Shown: positions 27,136-36,771 of the stretch, piece after piece
Layout: every line of letters begins with the position of its first letter
How positions within the stretch are numbered: position 1 is the first letter of the stretch
NCBI GenBank assembly: GCA_902788315.1
Contig: CADAJS010000017.1
Span: 1-59,442, forward strand
Direction: 5' to 3'
Length of the DNA: 59,442 bases
Origin: an uncultured Bacteroidales bacterium
GTDB taxonomy: Bacteria; Bacteroidota; Bacteroidia; Bacteroidales; Bacteroidaceae
Made by a program: the position numbers and the translations under genes
Notes under the pieces: generated by a model
What the model was told of the DNA's origin: nothing
Database searches by the model: none
The model's input: only the letters and a program-made list of their open reading frames with translations

Positions 27136-27280
27136 AAAAATTCATTCTTTTGATTGTCCCCCAAAATGGCAGGATAAGATGTTACTTCGCTTATATTTGT
27201 TAAAAATCAAACACATTCTGTAAGAAAAACGTGCAAAATGAACGTAAAGTGTGAGAATAATGACTATTTTTCTAAAAATA

Positions 27281-27312
27281 TTTGTTCGTTTAGTGTAATA
27301 TTTGTAATTTTG
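27281..27312 (+). promoter_or_regulatory. Promoter of the fimbrial operon
   Basis: TTTG (27281-27284), 20 bases, TAATTTTG (27305-27312), an exact match to the Bacteroidetes consensus. The first start codon follows 101 bases later. Confidence 0.8.
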
Positions 27313-27413
27313 CAACTTGTAAACAACAGGTAGCATGCATTATCAGCGTACTGCCGTGATTGTGTGAGCAATCATCTTTAAGAAATGCACTATTGAGAAC
27401 AGAAACAACAGGC

Positions 27414-29324
27414 ATGAAAAAGAGGACACCACATAGCAGGACACACAGCAAGGGGGCAAAGGTGCTGACGGTTCTCTTTCTCGCTTCTTTCGTGGCCACA
27501 TTGTTTCCTGTGCATGTGGGCGCGAAAGGTGTCGTGCGTCTGTGGCCCATGGCAGAGGAAGTGCGTCTCACGCGCCAACAGGACTCCATGGCTCTGTCGT
27601 TGCTGCTCATGCCGCATCAGATAAAGATTCCCTCCGGACAAGCACTCATCATCGAGCCGTGGCTCTGCTCAGCCACTGGTCAGGACTCCGTAGCCCTCTC
27701 CACCGTCTGCGTTTACGGTCGGCGCCTCTACTACCATCTTGTGCGCGGAGGCAGCACCCCCCTCCAAGACGATAAAGATATTTATGTACGCGCGCGTGAG
27801 CTGCCCGACACCATTCCCTATGCCGCACAGTCCCCGTGGATGCCCTGGATGCAGCAAGGTCTGACCATTCGCTTGCACTACTACCTCGTTGACGGTTGCA
27901 GCGAGATTCTCACCGAGCTCACCCAGACCCGCTCCTTCACCCCCACTGTGCCCGTCGGTTCTCCTGACGGTCAGTCCTCCTTCTCGTCCCATGCCGCCGG
28001 CGCAGCACTGCAGGCCGCAGCCCTCCAAGGCGACCAACAGCCCGAGCCGCAGCCTAGCGTCCTCAAGAAGACCGGCAAGGCATACGTGGACTTCATCGTC
28101 AACCGCATCGACCTGGTGCCCACCTTGCACAACAACCCCCGTGAGCTGCAGAAGATACGCGTCTCGTTAGATTCCCTCGTTGCCGACACCACCGCCGTCA
28201 TCACGCGCTTCACCGTCACGGGCTATTCATCGCCCGAAGGCAGCTTTGAGAGCAACACACGCCTGGCCAGCGGACGCAGCGAGACGCTCACCCAATACAT
28301 TTCCGACCACTGGGGCGTGCCACGCGACATCATCTCCAGCACCTTCGTAGCCGAGGACTGGGAGGGACTGCGACGCTATGTCATCGAAAAGGCATGGCCT
28401 GCCACACCTGAGATGCTGCGCATCATGGACACCGAAGCCGACCCCGACCGCCGTCTTACCCTCATCCAGCAGCGCTTCCCAAGGGAGTATGCCGACATCC
28501 AGCGGAACGCCTTCCCCTACCTGCGCCACTCCGACTATGAGATAGAATACGAACACATAGACCCCACCGAGCCGAGGCCCGCACCCTACCGCAACAACGG
28601 CACCGGTGCCACCGCCCCCACCGTGTCCACCAGTTATCCTGGCGGCTCTCCCGCCGGCTCTCCCGGCGGTTCCGTCTTCATCCCCACCGCCCCGTTCACC
28701 CCCACGCCACAGCCCCCATTCCACACCTACCGTCCCCTCTTCGCCCTGAAGACCAACCTGCTCTTCGACGCCGTCCTCTGCCCCAACGTGGAAGTGGAAG
28801 TGCCCCTGGGCCGCGACAGCCGGTGGAGTGTCATGGGCGAGGTGTGGTTCCCTTGGTGGCGTTTCGACCCGAATGCCAAGGGCAAGCAGCACAAATACTA
28901 CCGTACCGACCAGCGCCCCACCAAGAACTCCTACGAGCTGCTGACCGTCGGCGCCGAGTTGCGATACTGGCTGTCGCCCCGCTGCCGTGCGGCAAGGCCC
29001 GTCCTCAGCGGCACATTCATCGGTCTCTATGGAGCCGGCGGCAAATACGACCTCGGCCGCGACGGGAAAGGCGACCAGGGCGAGTTCACCAGCATCGGCC
29101 TGACGCTGGGCCACTCATGGATCCTCTCCCGCCACTGGAACCTCGAGCTCTCCGCCTCGGCCGGCTATGTCGGCGGCCCCAAGGTGCACTACGAAAACGA
29201 GTTCGACGACACCCACCTCATCTACCGCTATCACAACAACTTCCGCTACGTGGGCCCCACCAAGCTCAAGCTCAGCCTCGCCTGGCTGATAGGACAAAAA
29301 AGCAAGAAAGGAGGTGACAGATGA
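27414..29324 (+). CDS. Fimbrial operon outer-membrane protein, DUF3868/OmpA-like/DUF3575 type
   Basis: A 636-residue protein starting at 27414 (MKKRTPHSRTHSKG), which puts a signal-like hydrophobic segment (VLTVLFLASFVATLF) after a basic N-terminus. The first part after that (VVRLWPMAEEVRLTRQQDSM) resembles DUF3868. The middle (FTVTGYSSPEGSFESNTRLA, then SGRSETLTQYI) is OmpA-C-like. A Pro/Gly/Thr-rich linker leads to a C-terminal DUF3575-like barrel (FALKTNLLFDAVLCPNVEVE). DUF3575 proteins are known beside Mfa/Fim-type fimbrillin genes in Bacteroidales. I infer an outer-membrane component that anchors or assembles the pilus and contacts peptidoglycan. Its stop overlaps the next start (ATGA). 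Confidence 0.75.
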   Translation: MKKRTPHSRTHSKGAKVLTVLFLASFVATLFPVHVGAKGVVRLWPMAEEVRLTRQQDSMALSLLLMPHQIKIPSGQALIIEPWLCSATGQDSVALSTVCVYGRRLYYHLVRGGSTPLQDDKDIYVRARELPDTIPYAAQSPWMPWMQQGLTIRLHYYLVDGCSEILTELTQTRSFTPTVPVGSPDGQSSFSSHAAGAALQAAALQGDQQPEPQPSVLKKTGKAYVDFIVNRIDLVPTLHNNPRELQKIRVSLDSLVADTTAVITRFTVTGYSSPEGSFESNTRLASGRSETLTQYISDHWGVPRDIISSTFVAEDWEGLRRYVIEKAWPATPEMLRIMDTEADPDRRLTLIQQRFPREYADIQRNAFPYLRHSDYEIEYEHIDPTEPRPAPYRNNGTGATAPTVSTSYPGGSPAGSPGGSVFIPTAPFTPTPQPPFHTYRPLFALKTNLLFDAVLCPNVEVEVPLGRDSRWSVMGEVWFPWWRFDPNAKGKQHKYYRTDQRPTKNSYELLTVGAELRYWLSPRCRAARPVLSGTFIGLYGAGGKYDLGRDGKGDQGEFTSIGLTLGHSWILSRHWNLELSASAGYVGGPKVHYENEFDDTHLIYRYHNNFRYVGPTKLKLSLAWLIGQKSKKGGDR

Positions 29325-30445
29325 TTCGCATGACCTCCATTAAATCCATGAGCCACATCCGTCCCATCCGATTCGTGAGCCTCATCGCCCTCACCTGTCT
29401 CGTGTCCCTCTTCGCCGCCTGCGACCGCTACGACATAGAACTCTACTATACGGGCAAGGCATACGTACGCGTCAATGTCGATTGGCAGACGCGCTTCGGC
29501 GAGACACCCACCGGCATGACCATCATGCTGGCCAAGGACGGTGACAGCATCACCTTTACCGACATCTCCAACTTCGTGGACTACTACGACCTCGAGCTCG
29601 AACCAGGCACCTACAAGATGCTCATCTTCAACCGCACCCCGGGCGAGTTCGGCTCCATGCGCTTCTCGCAGATGAAGAGCTTCAACGACGCCTTCGCCTA
29701 TGCGCAGCAACTGCAGCGCACCACCGACTTCTGGGACGTCAACGTCTCCTACCTGCGCGAGCCAGAGCACATCGGATGCGTAGTCGATACCTTCACCGTC
29801 CTGCAGGAGATGACCGACGGCAACTTCCGCTTCGTACTCTGGAAGGACAAGAAGGAAGACCTGCGCGAGACGCTGACCCTCGACGAAGTAGTAGATCCCA
29901 TGACCACCGACCTCTTCGTGCGCGTGAAAATAATCGGTTACAAGTACATGGGCAACATCATCGGCAACATCTCCGGCCTGGCCGACGGCTTCCTGCTCTC
30001 GCAGGCGTGGCGGCGCACACAGACGGGCTACCACCTGCTGGACAACTGGACCTCTGCGCCCGCACCCGCCGAGTCGGACTCCGTCACGAGCGTGGGATAT
30101 ATCTCCACCCACATCAACACCTTCGGACTGCCGCGCGGACGCGAACTCCTCTCGCAGCGCGACTCCACCAGCAACGTGCTCTCTCTCTGCTTCACCCTCA
30201 TCGACGGGACACAACACGTCTTCCGCTACCCTGTGGGCAAGCACATCAAATACAGGATGGCCGACGAAAACGGCTACTTCAGCAAGACCGACGTCACGCT
30301 CGAACTCGACCTGCTTCTGGAAGCGCCGTTCTTCACCAATCCCGAAGTGCCCAACCTACCCTACGCTCAACCCACCGGCACCGGCGCCTTCGACGCCGAG
30401 GTAGCCGACTGGGGCGACGAGGAAAACATAGATGTACCATTTTAG
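29321..30445 (+). CDS. DUF5119/FimB-Mfa2-like fimbrial lipoprotein
   Basis: A 374-residue lipoprotein with lipobox LFAAC after a hydrophobic segment. The ATG at 29321 overlaps the preceding stop by four bases; in-frame ATGs at 29330 and 29348 are alternatives. Mature features resemble DUF5119 proteins of fimbrial loci: VRVNVDWQTRFGETPTGMTI, DYYDLELEPGTYKMLIFN, and a tail with EVADWGDEENIDVPF. In P. gingivalis FimB and Mfa2 anchor the fimbria to the outer membrane and limit its length; a similar anchoring role is inferred here. A 188-base AT-rich leader separates it from the next gene. Confidence 0.75.
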   Translation: MIRMTSIKSMSHIRPIRFVSLIALTCLVSLFAACDRYDIELYYTGKAYVRVNVDWQTRFGETPTGMTIMLAKDGDSITFTDISNFVDYYDLELEPGTYKMLIFNRTPGEFGSMRFSQMKSFNDAFAYAQQLQRTTDFWDVNVSYLREPEHIGCVVDTFTVLQEMTDGNFRFVLWKDKKEDLRETLTLDEVVDPMTTDLFVRVKIIGYKYMGNIIGNISGLADGFLLSQAWRRTQTGYHLLDNWTSAPAPAESDSVTSVGYISTHINTFGLPRGRELLSQRDSTSNVLSLCFTLIDGTQHVFRYPVGKHIKYRMADENGYFSKTDVTLELDLLLEAPFFTNPEVPNLPYAQPTGTGAFDAEVADWGDEENIDVPF

Positions 30446-30589
30446 ATTTATTTAGAAAACATTTAATAAAACTTAATTATCACGAAACAGACAGTACCGA
30501 CAATTAAGCCTTTCAACAGAAACCGTGTCACAGACGATAGCACCGTTAGAAACAGAGATTATGAACTAAACTTTTCTTTTTAAGAATTA

Positions 30590-30631
30590 AAACGAGTAAA
30601 AAACAATTAACCAATTTATTAAACGAGTAAA
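30590..30631 (+). repeat. Direct repeat in the leader of the likely major fimbrillin
   Basis: AAACGAGTAAA occurs at 30590-30600 and again at 30621-30631, just before the ATG at 30634. The spacing is 31 bases. It lies in a notably AT-rich leader and could be a translation enhancer or a binding site. Confidence 0.6.
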
Positions 30632-30633
30632 TT

Positions 30634-31908
30634 ATGAAAAAGATTCTTTTCTTCGCAGCCACAGCAATGCTGTTCGCTGCATGTACCAGTGACGAGGCTA
30701 ATGCGCCCCAGGCCACCAAGACCGCTCCGCAGGCCATCGCCTTTGACACCTACACCCCTGCTGCTACACGCGCAGGAAAAGTCGGTGTGATGACCACTAC
30801 TACCCTGCAAGACACAGAGGCTAATGGTGGTGGCTTCGGCGTATTTGCAGTGTACTCGAATGACGGTACTTATGCCGCAACTTTAACGCCGAACTTCATG
30901 TACAATCAGGGTGTATTCTATTCTGCAAGTGCATGGAGCTACACTCCTCTTAAGTACTGGCCCAACGAAACAGGAAATGACAGTCAGACCTCTCCGGCCA
31001 CAAGTACTGCCAAGGACTACCTCTCATTCTTCGCCTATGCGCCCTATGTTGCTGATGGAACAACAGGCACCGAAGGCATCACTGCTTTATCTGCTAAAGA
31101 CGCAGCTGGATATCCCTATGTTGACTATGCAGTGGCCGCACTTCCAGAAAACAGCGTTGACCTTCTCTGGGGCGTCGCTCCCTCTGGTGGTTTGAGCTAC
31201 ACTGCAGTGGACGGAAATGACGTTACAGTTGCCGAGGGCCTGCCTTTGAAAGATCTCTTGAAGCCTTCCAAGGATCAGAAAATCAAGTTCCTATTCAAGC
31301 ACGCTCTTGCTCGCATCGGCTTCTCTGTCGTGGGTGCTTTCGACCAGATTACAGCTGGTGGTGAAAAGGATGCCAACACCAAGGTGACTGTTAAAGAAAT
31401 TGAGATTTCCGGCTCAGACTTCGGAATGAGCGGCACATTGAGTCTCAATAACACTACCGCAGGTGTTGCAAATTGGACGACGATAAACAAACAGGGAAAC
31501 ACTGATGCAATTTTCACGATCAAAGATGATGCACTGAACACGACCATTAAGGATGGTGGCGCCGTGGCATATGCAAGTCAACCCGAAGGTGTTACAGCTG
31601 CTGAAAAGAATGTGTTTGCAGATGCCACCAAGTATTTCATGGTGATTCCTACGGGAGAAACTGATATTACCGTGAAGATTACTTATTATGTGCAGACACT
31701 GGATGGCAAGCTCGCTCCTTCTGGTTCAGTTGACGGCTCTCGTGTAGAGAATGTCATTTCTAAGACTATCAAAGTCAACTTGGAGAACAACAAGGCTTAC
31801 AACTTGAAGCTCATCCTTGGCCTAACCAGCGTGAAACTCGATGCTGAGGTTGCCGACTGGCAGGTTGACGGTAGCGCAGAAGTGAACCTGCCGCGCAACA
31901 ACGAATAA
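30634..31908 (+). CDS. Fimbrillin family lipoprotein, likely major pilus subunit
   Basis: A 424-residue protein with lipobox FAAC (C17) and the fimbrillin (Mfa_like_1) layout. Marks are a Thr-Arg-Ala site at R46, the 'FGVFAVYSNDG' strand, FMYNQGV, the family motif YTPLKYWPNE, FFAYAPYV, and FLFKHALARIGFSV. It ends in AEVADWQVDGSAEVNL. In P. gingivalis FimA the prepilin is cut between R46 and A47 by an Arg-specific protease before donor-strand polymerisation; the identical position here suggests the same processing. Its own AT-rich leader, a strong terminator behind it and less GC-rich codon use than its neighbours suggest high expression as the main shaft protein. Confidence 0.88.
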   Translation: MKKILFFAATAMLFAACTSDEANAPQATKTAPQAIAFDTYTPAATRAGKVGVMTTTTLQDTEANGGGFGVFAVYSNDGTYAATLTPNFMYNQGVFYSASAWSYTPLKYWPNETGNDSQTSPATSTAKDYLSFFAYAPYVADGTTGTEGITALSAKDAAGYPYVDYAVAALPENSVDLLWGVAPSGGLSYTAVDGNDVTVAEGLPLKDLLKPSKDQKIKFLFKHALARIGFSVVGAFDQITAGGEKDANTKVTVKEIEISGSDFGMSGTLSLNNTTAGVANWTTINKQGNTDAIFTIKDDALNTTIKDGGAVAYASQPEGVTAAEKNVFADATKYFMVIPTGETDITVKITYYVQTLDGKLAPSGSVDGSRVENVISKTIKVNLENNKAYNLKLILGLTSVKLDAEVADWQVDGSAEVNLPRNNE

Positions 31909-31934
31909 CCCTTCATCCCCGGATGACCTTTATA

Positions 31935-31966
31935 GTGAGGCGGCGCTTGCCGCCGCCTCACTTTTT
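31935..31966 (+). terminator. Strong intrinsic terminator inside the fimbrial operon
   Basis: GTGAGGCGGCG (31935-31945), a 5-base loop and its perfect complement (31951-31961), then TTTTT. It lies 26 bases after the main fimbrillin and should let only part of the transcripts reach the minor subunits. Confidence 0.9.
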
Positions 31967-32069
31967 CAAAAAACTATCACTCGAAGATAGTAAACCTTCT
32001 AATTCGCAACACTGATGAGTCGCCCATATATAAATAAGGTACGGGCGCGCGCGAAAGAACAATAGAAAT

Positions 32070-33260
32070 ATGCACTTGAAGCAATATGGCATCATACTGA
32101 CAGCCCTGCTTGTGGCAGCATGCCAAAGCGAAGAGGCGGTAGAGATAACCGTCTCGCACGATGCTGTACCCATTGCCTTCGAATGCACCTTAGACACGGA
32201 AGACACTCGCGCCACCAACGGCTACACGGGCAACCTGACGCAGGAGAACAACCAGCTGCGCTATGCCGGCTTCGGTGTCTTCATGGCCCACGACAACTCG
32301 TCGGCGCCAGACATCATGTATAACCAACAGGTCAAATACAACTTCCTTGCCGATGGTTCAGGCAAGGGATTCTGGACCTACTCACCCCTGAAATACTGGC
32401 CTGCACAGGCCGTGGGGGTATGCTTCTATGCCTATGCCCCCTACGTCAGCAAACCTGCCGACAGCTTCCAGAACGATCCTGCAAACACAGGCATCGTGGG
32501 GATGTCATCGAATAGCGAACCAAAGCCCTTTGTTTTGTACGCGCGCGTAAAGCATCCCGAAAACCATGTCGATCTGCTGTGGAACAGCCTCACCGTGACC
32601 CAGGCCATGCTCGACGCTACCACCGACGGTGACTACCGCCCCAACCGGAGCAAGCCCGTCAAGATGCAGATGCAACACGCACTGGCGCGCGTAAAAGTGA
32701 GCCTCGGCCTCACCGACGATTCGGGCGCCACCCCATTGGCTGCCACCGACAAGCTGCTCATCGAGCGCGTCACCTTCACAGGCAATTTTGCCAAGAAAGG
32801 CACACTCGACCTTACCTCCACAGGCATCACACCCACCTGGTCCGACCAGGTGCTGGCCGACCCCACAACGGACCCCGCCACCGACAAGACCATCTTCACC
32901 GACTGCGACCCCGAAACAAATACCGACTCCTATGGCATCATCGCCGAGTCGGCCCGCTATATCAACGGCCTGCCCTACAGCTGGCAGCCCGACGGAGTGG
33001 CTCACACAGCCTACGACTCCGCCGACCCCACCACCTCGACCAATCTCCTGTGCATGGGCGACGCTCCCAGCTACCTCTACCTCATCCCGCAGGCCGAGCT
33101 CACCCTCTCCTGTGTCGTGGATTATTCCATCATCACGGCAGCAGGCGTCAAGACAGCCTATCAAAAGACATTGGCCGATGCCACCAGCATCAACATCAGC
33201 CCCCTCAACGGGAACACTACGTATGACCTCACCCTCAAACTGAAGTTCAACCTGCCATGA
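32070..33260 (+). CDS. Fimbrillin family lipoprotein (minor subunit)
   Basis: A 396-residue fimbrillin with lipobox LVAAC (C18), Thr-Arg-Ala at R47, the FGVFMAH strand, IMYNQQV, the YSPLKYWPAQ motif and MQHALARVKVSLGL. It is probably an accessory or tip subunit since it lies behind the terminator. No perfect promoter was found in the 161-base gap, so expression is likely by read-through. The motif TACGGGCGCGCGCG lies just upstream of the start. The next gene overlaps by four bases. Confidence 0.85.
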   Translation: MHLKQYGIILTALLVAACQSEEAVEITVSHDAVPIAFECTLDTEDTRATNGYTGNLTQENNQLRYAGFGVFMAHDNSSAPDIMYNQQVKYNFLADGSGKGFWTYSPLKYWPAQAVGVCFYAYAPYVSKPADSFQNDPANTGIVGMSSNSEPKPFVLYARVKHPENHVDLLWNSLTVTQAMLDATTDGDYRPNRSKPVKMQMQHALARVKVSLGLTDDSGATPLAATDKLLIERVTFTGNFAKKGTLDLTSTGITPTWSDQVLADPTTDPATDKTIFTDCDPETNTDSYGIIAESARYINGLPYSWQPDGVAHTAYDSADPTTSTNLLCMGDAPSYLYLIPQAELTLSCVVDYSIITAAGVKTAYQKTLADATSINISPLNGNTTYDLTLKLKFNLP

Positions 33261-34414
33261 AGATTCTCAGCTTTGGTATCATAGGAACCCTGATGGTGCT
33301 CATGGCCGCATGCACCGCCGATGAGGGGGAGTCGTCTGTCAACACGCCGCGCCCCATCGCCTTCACCTCCTACACGGCGCAGCCCGTGACCCGCGCCGAC
33401 TCGGCCCTGCTGGCCGACAACACCATCCCGACGGGACAGAGCATCGGCGTATATGCCTACTACCACGACAACACCACATGGAGCAACACGGCCACGCCCA
33501 ACTTCATGTGCAACCAGCAGGCCACCAACATCGGGCTGGAGCAGCCCTTCAGCTACGCCCCCCTGAAATACTGGCCCAACGAGAACGACGACAAGGTGAG
33601 CTTCATCGCCTACTACCCCTACACCTCCAACTCGTCGGCCGACGTCGCCGCGCTGGGCCTGACGGCCTTGCTCGCCAACACCGGCACCGGTCTCCCCTCG
33701 TTCCAGTTCGCTGTGAAGGACAACGTGAAGCAACAGGTGGACTTCATGGTCTCCGACCTCCTGCCCAATCTGCCCAACGGCACCATGGCCGTCACGCCCG
33801 GTGCACCCGCAGGACGCGATGACCTCACCGTCACCGACCGCGTGCGCTTCCTCTTCCGCCATGCCCTGGCAAAAATAGAATTTCGCGTCATCGTCGACGA
33901 GGCGGCACGCCAGGACCTGGCCTACTACACACTCAAGGGCATACAGCTCACCAATATCTACAACAAGGCGCAGCTCACACCCACATACACTCCGCCCGTG
34001 GCACCCGCCACCGAGGGTACCACCACCTTCACCTGGACCGACTACGACACCCAGAAGACCAGTTACGCCTGCAAGACCACCGAGGCATATCTGCTGTTGC
34101 CCCAGGCCCTGGGCGACGACGCGCAGCTGACCGTCAACTACGACCTCGCCTTCAAGAGCGAAGGCACCACCTATACCTACGACGCCGACGGTAACCCCGT
34201 CCCCACCGAGGAGTATGCCTTCACCAGTCGCACCACCACCTACCAGCTCAACACGCTGAAGCTGACGGGCACCACCACGCCCATCGACAAGTGGCTGCCC
34301 AACCACCATTACGTCTATAATCTGGTCATCAAGCCCCACCGCATCGAGTTCACCGGACAGGTGGTCGAGTGGGGGCAGGAAGTGCCATTCGTTGTATCAC
34401 CCGAAGCATCATAG
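33257..34414 (+). CDS. Fimbrillin family lipoprotein (minor subunit)
   Basis: A 385-residue fimbrillin, overlapping the previous gene by ATGA. Lipobox LMAAC (C19), Thr-Arg-Ala at R46, IGVYAYYHDN, FMCNQQA, YAPLKYWPNEN, FIAYYPYT, and LFRHALAKIEFRV are all family marks. The end, EFTGQVVEWGQEVPFVV, resembles the final strand of other fimbrillins. Coupled translation with both flanks suggests fixed low-level production with the other tip components. Confidence 0.87.
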   Translation: MKILSFGIIGTLMVLMAACTADEGESSVNTPRPIAFTSYTAQPVTRADSALLADNTIPTGQSIGVYAYYHDNTTWSNTATPNFMCNQQATNIGLEQPFSYAPLKYWPNENDDKVSFIAYYPYTSNSSADVAALGLTALLANTGTGLPSFQFAVKDNVKQQVDFMVSDLLPNLPNGTMAVTPGAPAGRDDLTVTDRVRFLFRHALAKIEFRVIVDEAARQDLAYYTLKGIQLTNIYNKAQLTPTYTPPVAPATEGTTTFTWTDYDTQKTSYACKTTEAYLLLPQALGDDAQLTVNYDLAFKSEGTTYTYDADGNPVPTEEYAFTSRTTTYQLNTLKLTGTTTPIDKWLPNHHYVYNLVIKPHRIEFTGQVVEWGQEVPFVVSPEAS

Positions 34415-34423
34415 ACCGCCACC

Positions 34424-35650
34424 ATGTTGAAGAGCGTCACATCCATCATAGCCCCAATGCTGGCCGTCCTCTGTGCCGTGAGTTGCCATGAGTCCGACCT
34501 GACCACCACTTCACAGGAAGCGGCTCCGCAGCAGATTGGGTTCCACGGCTCGGTCGAGGAGGCAGAGACCCGTGCCGTGGGCGACGGTGAGTTGACGACA
34601 GCACTATTGAAAGAACGTGGCTTCGGCGTTTATTGCTGGTACACCGGCAGTGACAACTTCACCACGCCCAAGCCCGCCTCTGCCCGCACCGGCAGCACTC
34701 AGCCCTATCTCATGCTCATGCGCAACCAGAAGGTGACGTGGGACAATGCCGCCACCGCCTGGGGCTACGCGCCCAAGAAGTACTGGCCGCAGGACCCCAC
34801 CGAGAAACTGACGTTCCGCGCCTACGCCCCCTATACCGACTATCTGCTGACCGACGCCACCACCGGTATGCCGCAGCTGCCCGTCGTGGTCACCAAGGAC
34901 GACTACCACAACGGCGCACAGCACGATCCGCTGTGGGGAACAGGTCGCTACGTGGCCGACGAAAAGTACGGCGACCACTACGACAACGTGACCTACGCCA
35001 CCAGCAGCCACCGCACCACCCCCGACGCCACGGCCGACAACACCACCGACGGCTACATACACTGGTACTTCCACCACGGCATGGCGAAGATGGTGTTCAA
35101 AGCCAAGCTGGCCGACGAGGCCCCCGACGACGAACGCATCAAGATCACAGCCATCAAGCTGGAACCCCTCTACACACGCGGACTGCTCGACCTGAGCAGC
35201 GCCGCCACCCAAGCCAGCGACAAGCCCACGTGGACCGACTGCAACGGCCCCGACGAGGACATGAAGGGCACGGGAGCACTCACCCTCAACCTCGACACCG
35301 ACACGCCGGCCAACAGCGACCTCAAAAACGTAACCATTACGAAGCCGACAGACCCCACGGAACCTGTAGTGCCCGTGGACGTGGCCCAAGAGGGGCTGCT
35401 CATCATCCCCCGCACCTACACCACTGCCGACCCCTTTGTCATCACCGTCTATTATCAGCGGGAGGGCGACACCACGGTCTATGAAGCACAAGCCAGCCTT
35501 CCGGCTAACGCAGACCCGCAGGCCTTCAATGGCAACACGGTCTATACCATCACCTTGAACATCAACCCCGTCACCAAGTACTTCAACATCACCATCAGCG
35601 TGAACCTCTTCTGGCAGGTGGGCAGCTATCAACTAATCGACGAACTATGA
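34424..35650 (+). CDS. Fimbrillin family lipoprotein (minor subunit)
   Basis: A 408-residue fimbrillin with lipobox AVSC (C21), Thr-Arg-Ala at R50, FGVYCWYTGS, LMLMRNQKVTWD, YAPKKYWPQDP and FHHGMAKMVFKAKL. It begins nine bases after the previous stop and its own stop overlaps the next ATG. In its C-terminal region it carries NGNTVYTITLNINP, the typical strand where fimbrillins refer to their ligand-free groove. Minor-subunit role inferred from position. Confidence 0.85.
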   Translation: MLKSVTSIIAPMLAVLCAVSCHESDLTTTSQEAAPQQIGFHGSVEEAETRAVGDGELTTALLKERGFGVYCWYTGSDNFTTPKPASARTGSTQPYLMLMRNQKVTWDNAATAWGYAPKKYWPQDPTEKLTFRAYAPYTDYLLTDATTGMPQLPVVVTKDDYHNGAQHDPLWGTGRYVADEKYGDHYDNVTYATSSHRTTPDATADNTTDGYIHWYFHHGMAKMVFKAKLADEAPDDERIKITAIKLEPLYTRGLLDLSSAATQASDKPTWTDCNGPDEDMKGTGALTLNLDTDTPANSDLKNVTITKPTDPTEPVVPVDVAQEGLLIIPRTYTTADPFVITVYYQREGDTTVYEAQASLPANADPQAFNGNTVYTITLNINPVTKYFNITISVNLFWQVGSYQLIDEL

Positions 35651-36771
35651 AACAGGGAATACTCATCTTGACTTTGCTCACACTGCTCTTCGTCTCCTGC
35701 AGGGACGAGGGCGAGGAGATGTTCAGCGGTCAGACCGTTCCCTTCACCCTGCCCATCGAGCTGTTGCTGCAACCCGATGTGGAAGCAGCGACGACGAGGG
35801 CGCCCGGCGACCCGGGAACGTGGGAGAAATTCCGGTTCCCCAGATACGTCTACATCTACCTGGTGGCCTTCGGCGACACGTTCACCGGCGGGAAGGTCTG
35901 CGAGCTGGACACCGACGAAGACGGCACGGGCGAGGGCAACCGGTGGCCCGACGTGCTGACAACGGGCTGGACACAGTCGACCAACAGCGACAACGTGCCG
36001 CAGACGCTGGGCGACAGCATCTACAGACACCAGACGCTCCAGGCACATTTCCTGATACCTACAGGTACAAAGTCTGCCAGGGTGTATATTGCCGCATCGT
36101 ACGAGCCTCTGACATTGAAGAAGGACGGGGTCGCCATAACCAAACTGACCGAAGCCAACACCGAGGCCGACGTCCTCGCCATCACCTTCGATGCAGACGG
36201 AACCAACTTCCAAAGCAACCTGCAGAACCTCTACTCCACCCCCTACAACTACATGCCCAATGGCAGCTACTACGGGACGGTGAACCTGAAAACCCGCGTC
36301 GTCCGGATGATGCTCTATCACGTAGCCGCCAAGGTGGACGTGAAGTGGAACGTCGCCGAGGACAAGCAGGACGACTACTACATCTCTTACGTCCAGGCCC
36401 GGCAGTTGAAGCAGAAGAACTGCCTGCTCTTCAAGCCGACCGAGAACACATGGGAGGCAGGCACCGACGAAGGTTCGGGCAACAACTACTCACTGGACCT
36501 GGTGGACGGCGACATCGGCCGCCAATGGCTCGGTCGCCAGTATTTCTATGCCATCCCCTACGGCCCGACATACAACATCCACCTGCATTTCCTGACGAAC
36601 GGTGATGACAAGGGCACCTACGCCGCTACCGGCTACAACCTGAAGCTCACCAAGGCCATGAGCGCCTTCCCCGTCTTCACCCCCTGGATTCGCGCCGACC
36701 TGCGGTTTACCACGGACGGCATCACGAACACGAACTACAGTGCCGACGAGATTGAGAAATCATTAGAATAG
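35647..36771 (+). CDS. Fimbrillin-like lipoprotein, adapter candidate
   Basis: A 374-residue lipoprotein (lipobox FVSC, C18) with a Thr-Arg-Ala site at R51 but without the YxPxKYWP motif of the other four. It does show MMLYHVAAKVDVKWNV, similar to the 'HALARI' helix region, and ends in DLRFTTDGITNTNYSADEIE. Its stop codon is one base before the start of the giant gene. I take it for a divergent fimbrillin that may link the pilus to the giant protein; this is inference from order and the shared cleavage site. Confidence 0.65.
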   Translation: MKQGILILTLLTLLFVSCRDEGEEMFSGQTVPFTLPIELLLQPDVEAATTRAPGDPGTWEKFRFPRYVYIYLVAFGDTFTGGKVCELDTDEDGTGEGNRWPDVLTTGWTQSTNSDNVPQTLGDSIYRHQTLQAHFLIPTGTKSARVYIAASYEPLTLKKDGVAITKLTEANTEADVLAITFDADGTNFQSNLQNLYSTPYNYMPNGSYYGTVNLKTRVVRMMLYHVAAKVDVKWNVAEDKQDDYYISYVQARQLKQKNCLLFKPTENTWEAGTDEGSGNNYSLDLVDGDIGRQWLGRQYFYAIPYGPTYNIHLHFLTNGDDKGTYAATGYNLKLTKAMSAFPVFTPWIRADLRFTTDGITNTNYSADEIEKSLE

